A stretch of DNA of 64,000 bases from the NCBI RefSeq assembly GCF_001028665.1, contig NZ_CP011504.1:1240001-1304000 (forward strand). The letters are read 5' to 3'. A program made the position numbers and the translations under genes. Below the pieces are notes generated by a model, which was given only the letters and a program-made list of their open reading frames with translations, was not told the origin of the DNA and did no database searches. The stretch comes from Burkholderia pyrrocinia (GTDB lineage Bacteria > Pseudomonadota > Gammaproteobacteria > Burkholderiales > Burkholderiaceae). Position 1 is the first letter of the stretch; every line of letters begins with the position of its first letter. Below, piece by piece: positions 63,524 to 64,000 of this stretch.

Positions 63524-64000
63524 ATGAAGAAACAGAAGACGATCGGGACGGCATCGAAGATGCTGCTTGCATGGGGACTGCCGGCACTCGCCGGTGTCTC
63601 GCTGACGGGCGTGGCGTACGCCGACGACGCGGCGCCCGCGCCGCTGCAGGTCGCGCAGTCCGCCGGCACGGGCGCACCGACACAGAACGCCATTATCAAT
63701 GCCGAGGCGACCCAGGCCGTCACGCCGCCCGACGAGCCGTCGGCGCAGTCGAAGTCGAAGGGCTTCATTGCCGACAGCCATCTCGACTTCCTGTTCCGCA
63801 ACTATGCGGACGTGCTCGACAGCAAGGGCGGCCCGCATCGCCACGCATGGGTCCAGGGCGCGATGGCGAACTTCGAGTCGGGCTATACGACGGGCCTGAT
63901 CGGTATCGGCTTCGACGCGTCGCTGTATGCGGCACTGAAGCTCGACGGCGGCCAGGGCGCCGGCAGCATGGTGCACATCGCGAAGGGCGGCGGCGGCGGC
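63524..64000 (+). CDS. OprD-type outer-membrane porin (5' part)
   Basis: Runs off the window; 159 residues are visible from the ATG at 63524 (an in-frame ATG at 63518 is also possible). The signal peptide is KMLLAWGLPALAGVSLTGVAYA. The mature start includes GFIADSHLDFLFRNYADVLDSKGGPHRHAWVQGAMANFESGYTTGLIGIGFDASLYAALKLDGG, which is the first two strands and loop of an OprD-family channel. OprD porins admit basic amino acids, peptides or aromatic acids. It lies 166 bp after oppF and probably supplies oligopeptides to OppA. Confidence 0.85.
   Translation, partial: MKKQKTIGTASKMLLAWGLPALAGVSLTGVAYADDAAPAPLQVAQSAGTGAPTQNAIINAEATQAVTPPDEPSAQSKSKGFIADSHLDFLFRNYADVLDSKGGPHRHAWVQGAMANFESGYTTGLIGIGFDASLYAALKLDGGQGAGSMVHIAKGGGGG

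Overview
The window is high-GC, densely coded DNA that reads as a Burkholderia-type betaproteobacterium, probably of the Burkholderia cepacia complex. The evidence is the GC-rich codon use, the family content (HpnH/IspH/HpnB/HpnA hopanoid genes, YceH, a DUF4148-like protein, an OprD-type porin) and the GC-only intergenic hairpin between oppC and oppD. No rRNA, tRNA, insertion sequence, phage gene or CRISPR array was seen.

Layout. 1-3.3 kb: the end of a SnoaL-like gene, a LysR regulator, an exported ankyrin protein, and a toxin-antitoxin pair (HTH antitoxin plus AbiEii-type nucleotidyltransferase). 3.6-9.3 kb: an orphan amino-acid-binding protein, a PhyH-type dioxygenase, HutC-like and XRE-cupin regulators, and an aldolase / DapA-like / MOSC run. 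9.4-17.8 kb: housekeeping and accessory genes, including an SDR, YceH, a secreted lipase, DAHP synthase, a PRC-barrel protein, a DapF paralogue and a broken fimbrial-like gene. 17.9-39 kb: the most interesting part, described below. 39-45 kb: CstA with its YbdD partner, hemolysin III, and small proteins. 45.3-51.6 kb: hopanoid genes around a histidine/arginine-punctuated 14-residue-repeat protein. 51.8-54.8 kb: acylphosphatase, RarD-type transporter, OpgC-like acyltransferase. 54.9-64 kb: a peptide-uptake block (POT permease, XRE-cupin regulator, oppABCDF, start of an OprD-type porin).

The 18-39 kb region looks like one functional unit. A 13-gene minus-strand operon (29.1 to 18.6 kb) encodes a hybrid secretion machine. 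It has a GspG-type major pseudopilin, a lytic transglycosylase, GspF and GspE, four small proteins that look like the PilM/N/O/P (GspL/M/C) platform, a lipoprotein secretin with an unusual 205-residue tail, three more pseudopilins, and an OmpR-family response regulator. From memory, RAST/SEED files such clusters under 'predicted secretion system X'. Its neighbours are typical type II exoproteins: a GbpA-like chitin-active LPMO, a modular GH18 chitinase and a modular lectin/metalloprotease. A CHASE2 sensor kinase with no response regulator beside it lies between the last two.

Five near-identical 15-bp sites (sense-strand consensus TTGAGAMATCCTTSA, two TTSA half-sites 11 bp apart) lie 78-166 bp upstream of the secretion operon, the LPMO, the chitinase, the metalloprotease and a cytochrome b561 gene. 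Every site has the same orientation relative to the gene it precedes. I infer a kinase/regulator-controlled regulon that co-expresses a dedicated secretion machine, its chitin-degrading cargo, and possibly an electron donor for the LPMO.
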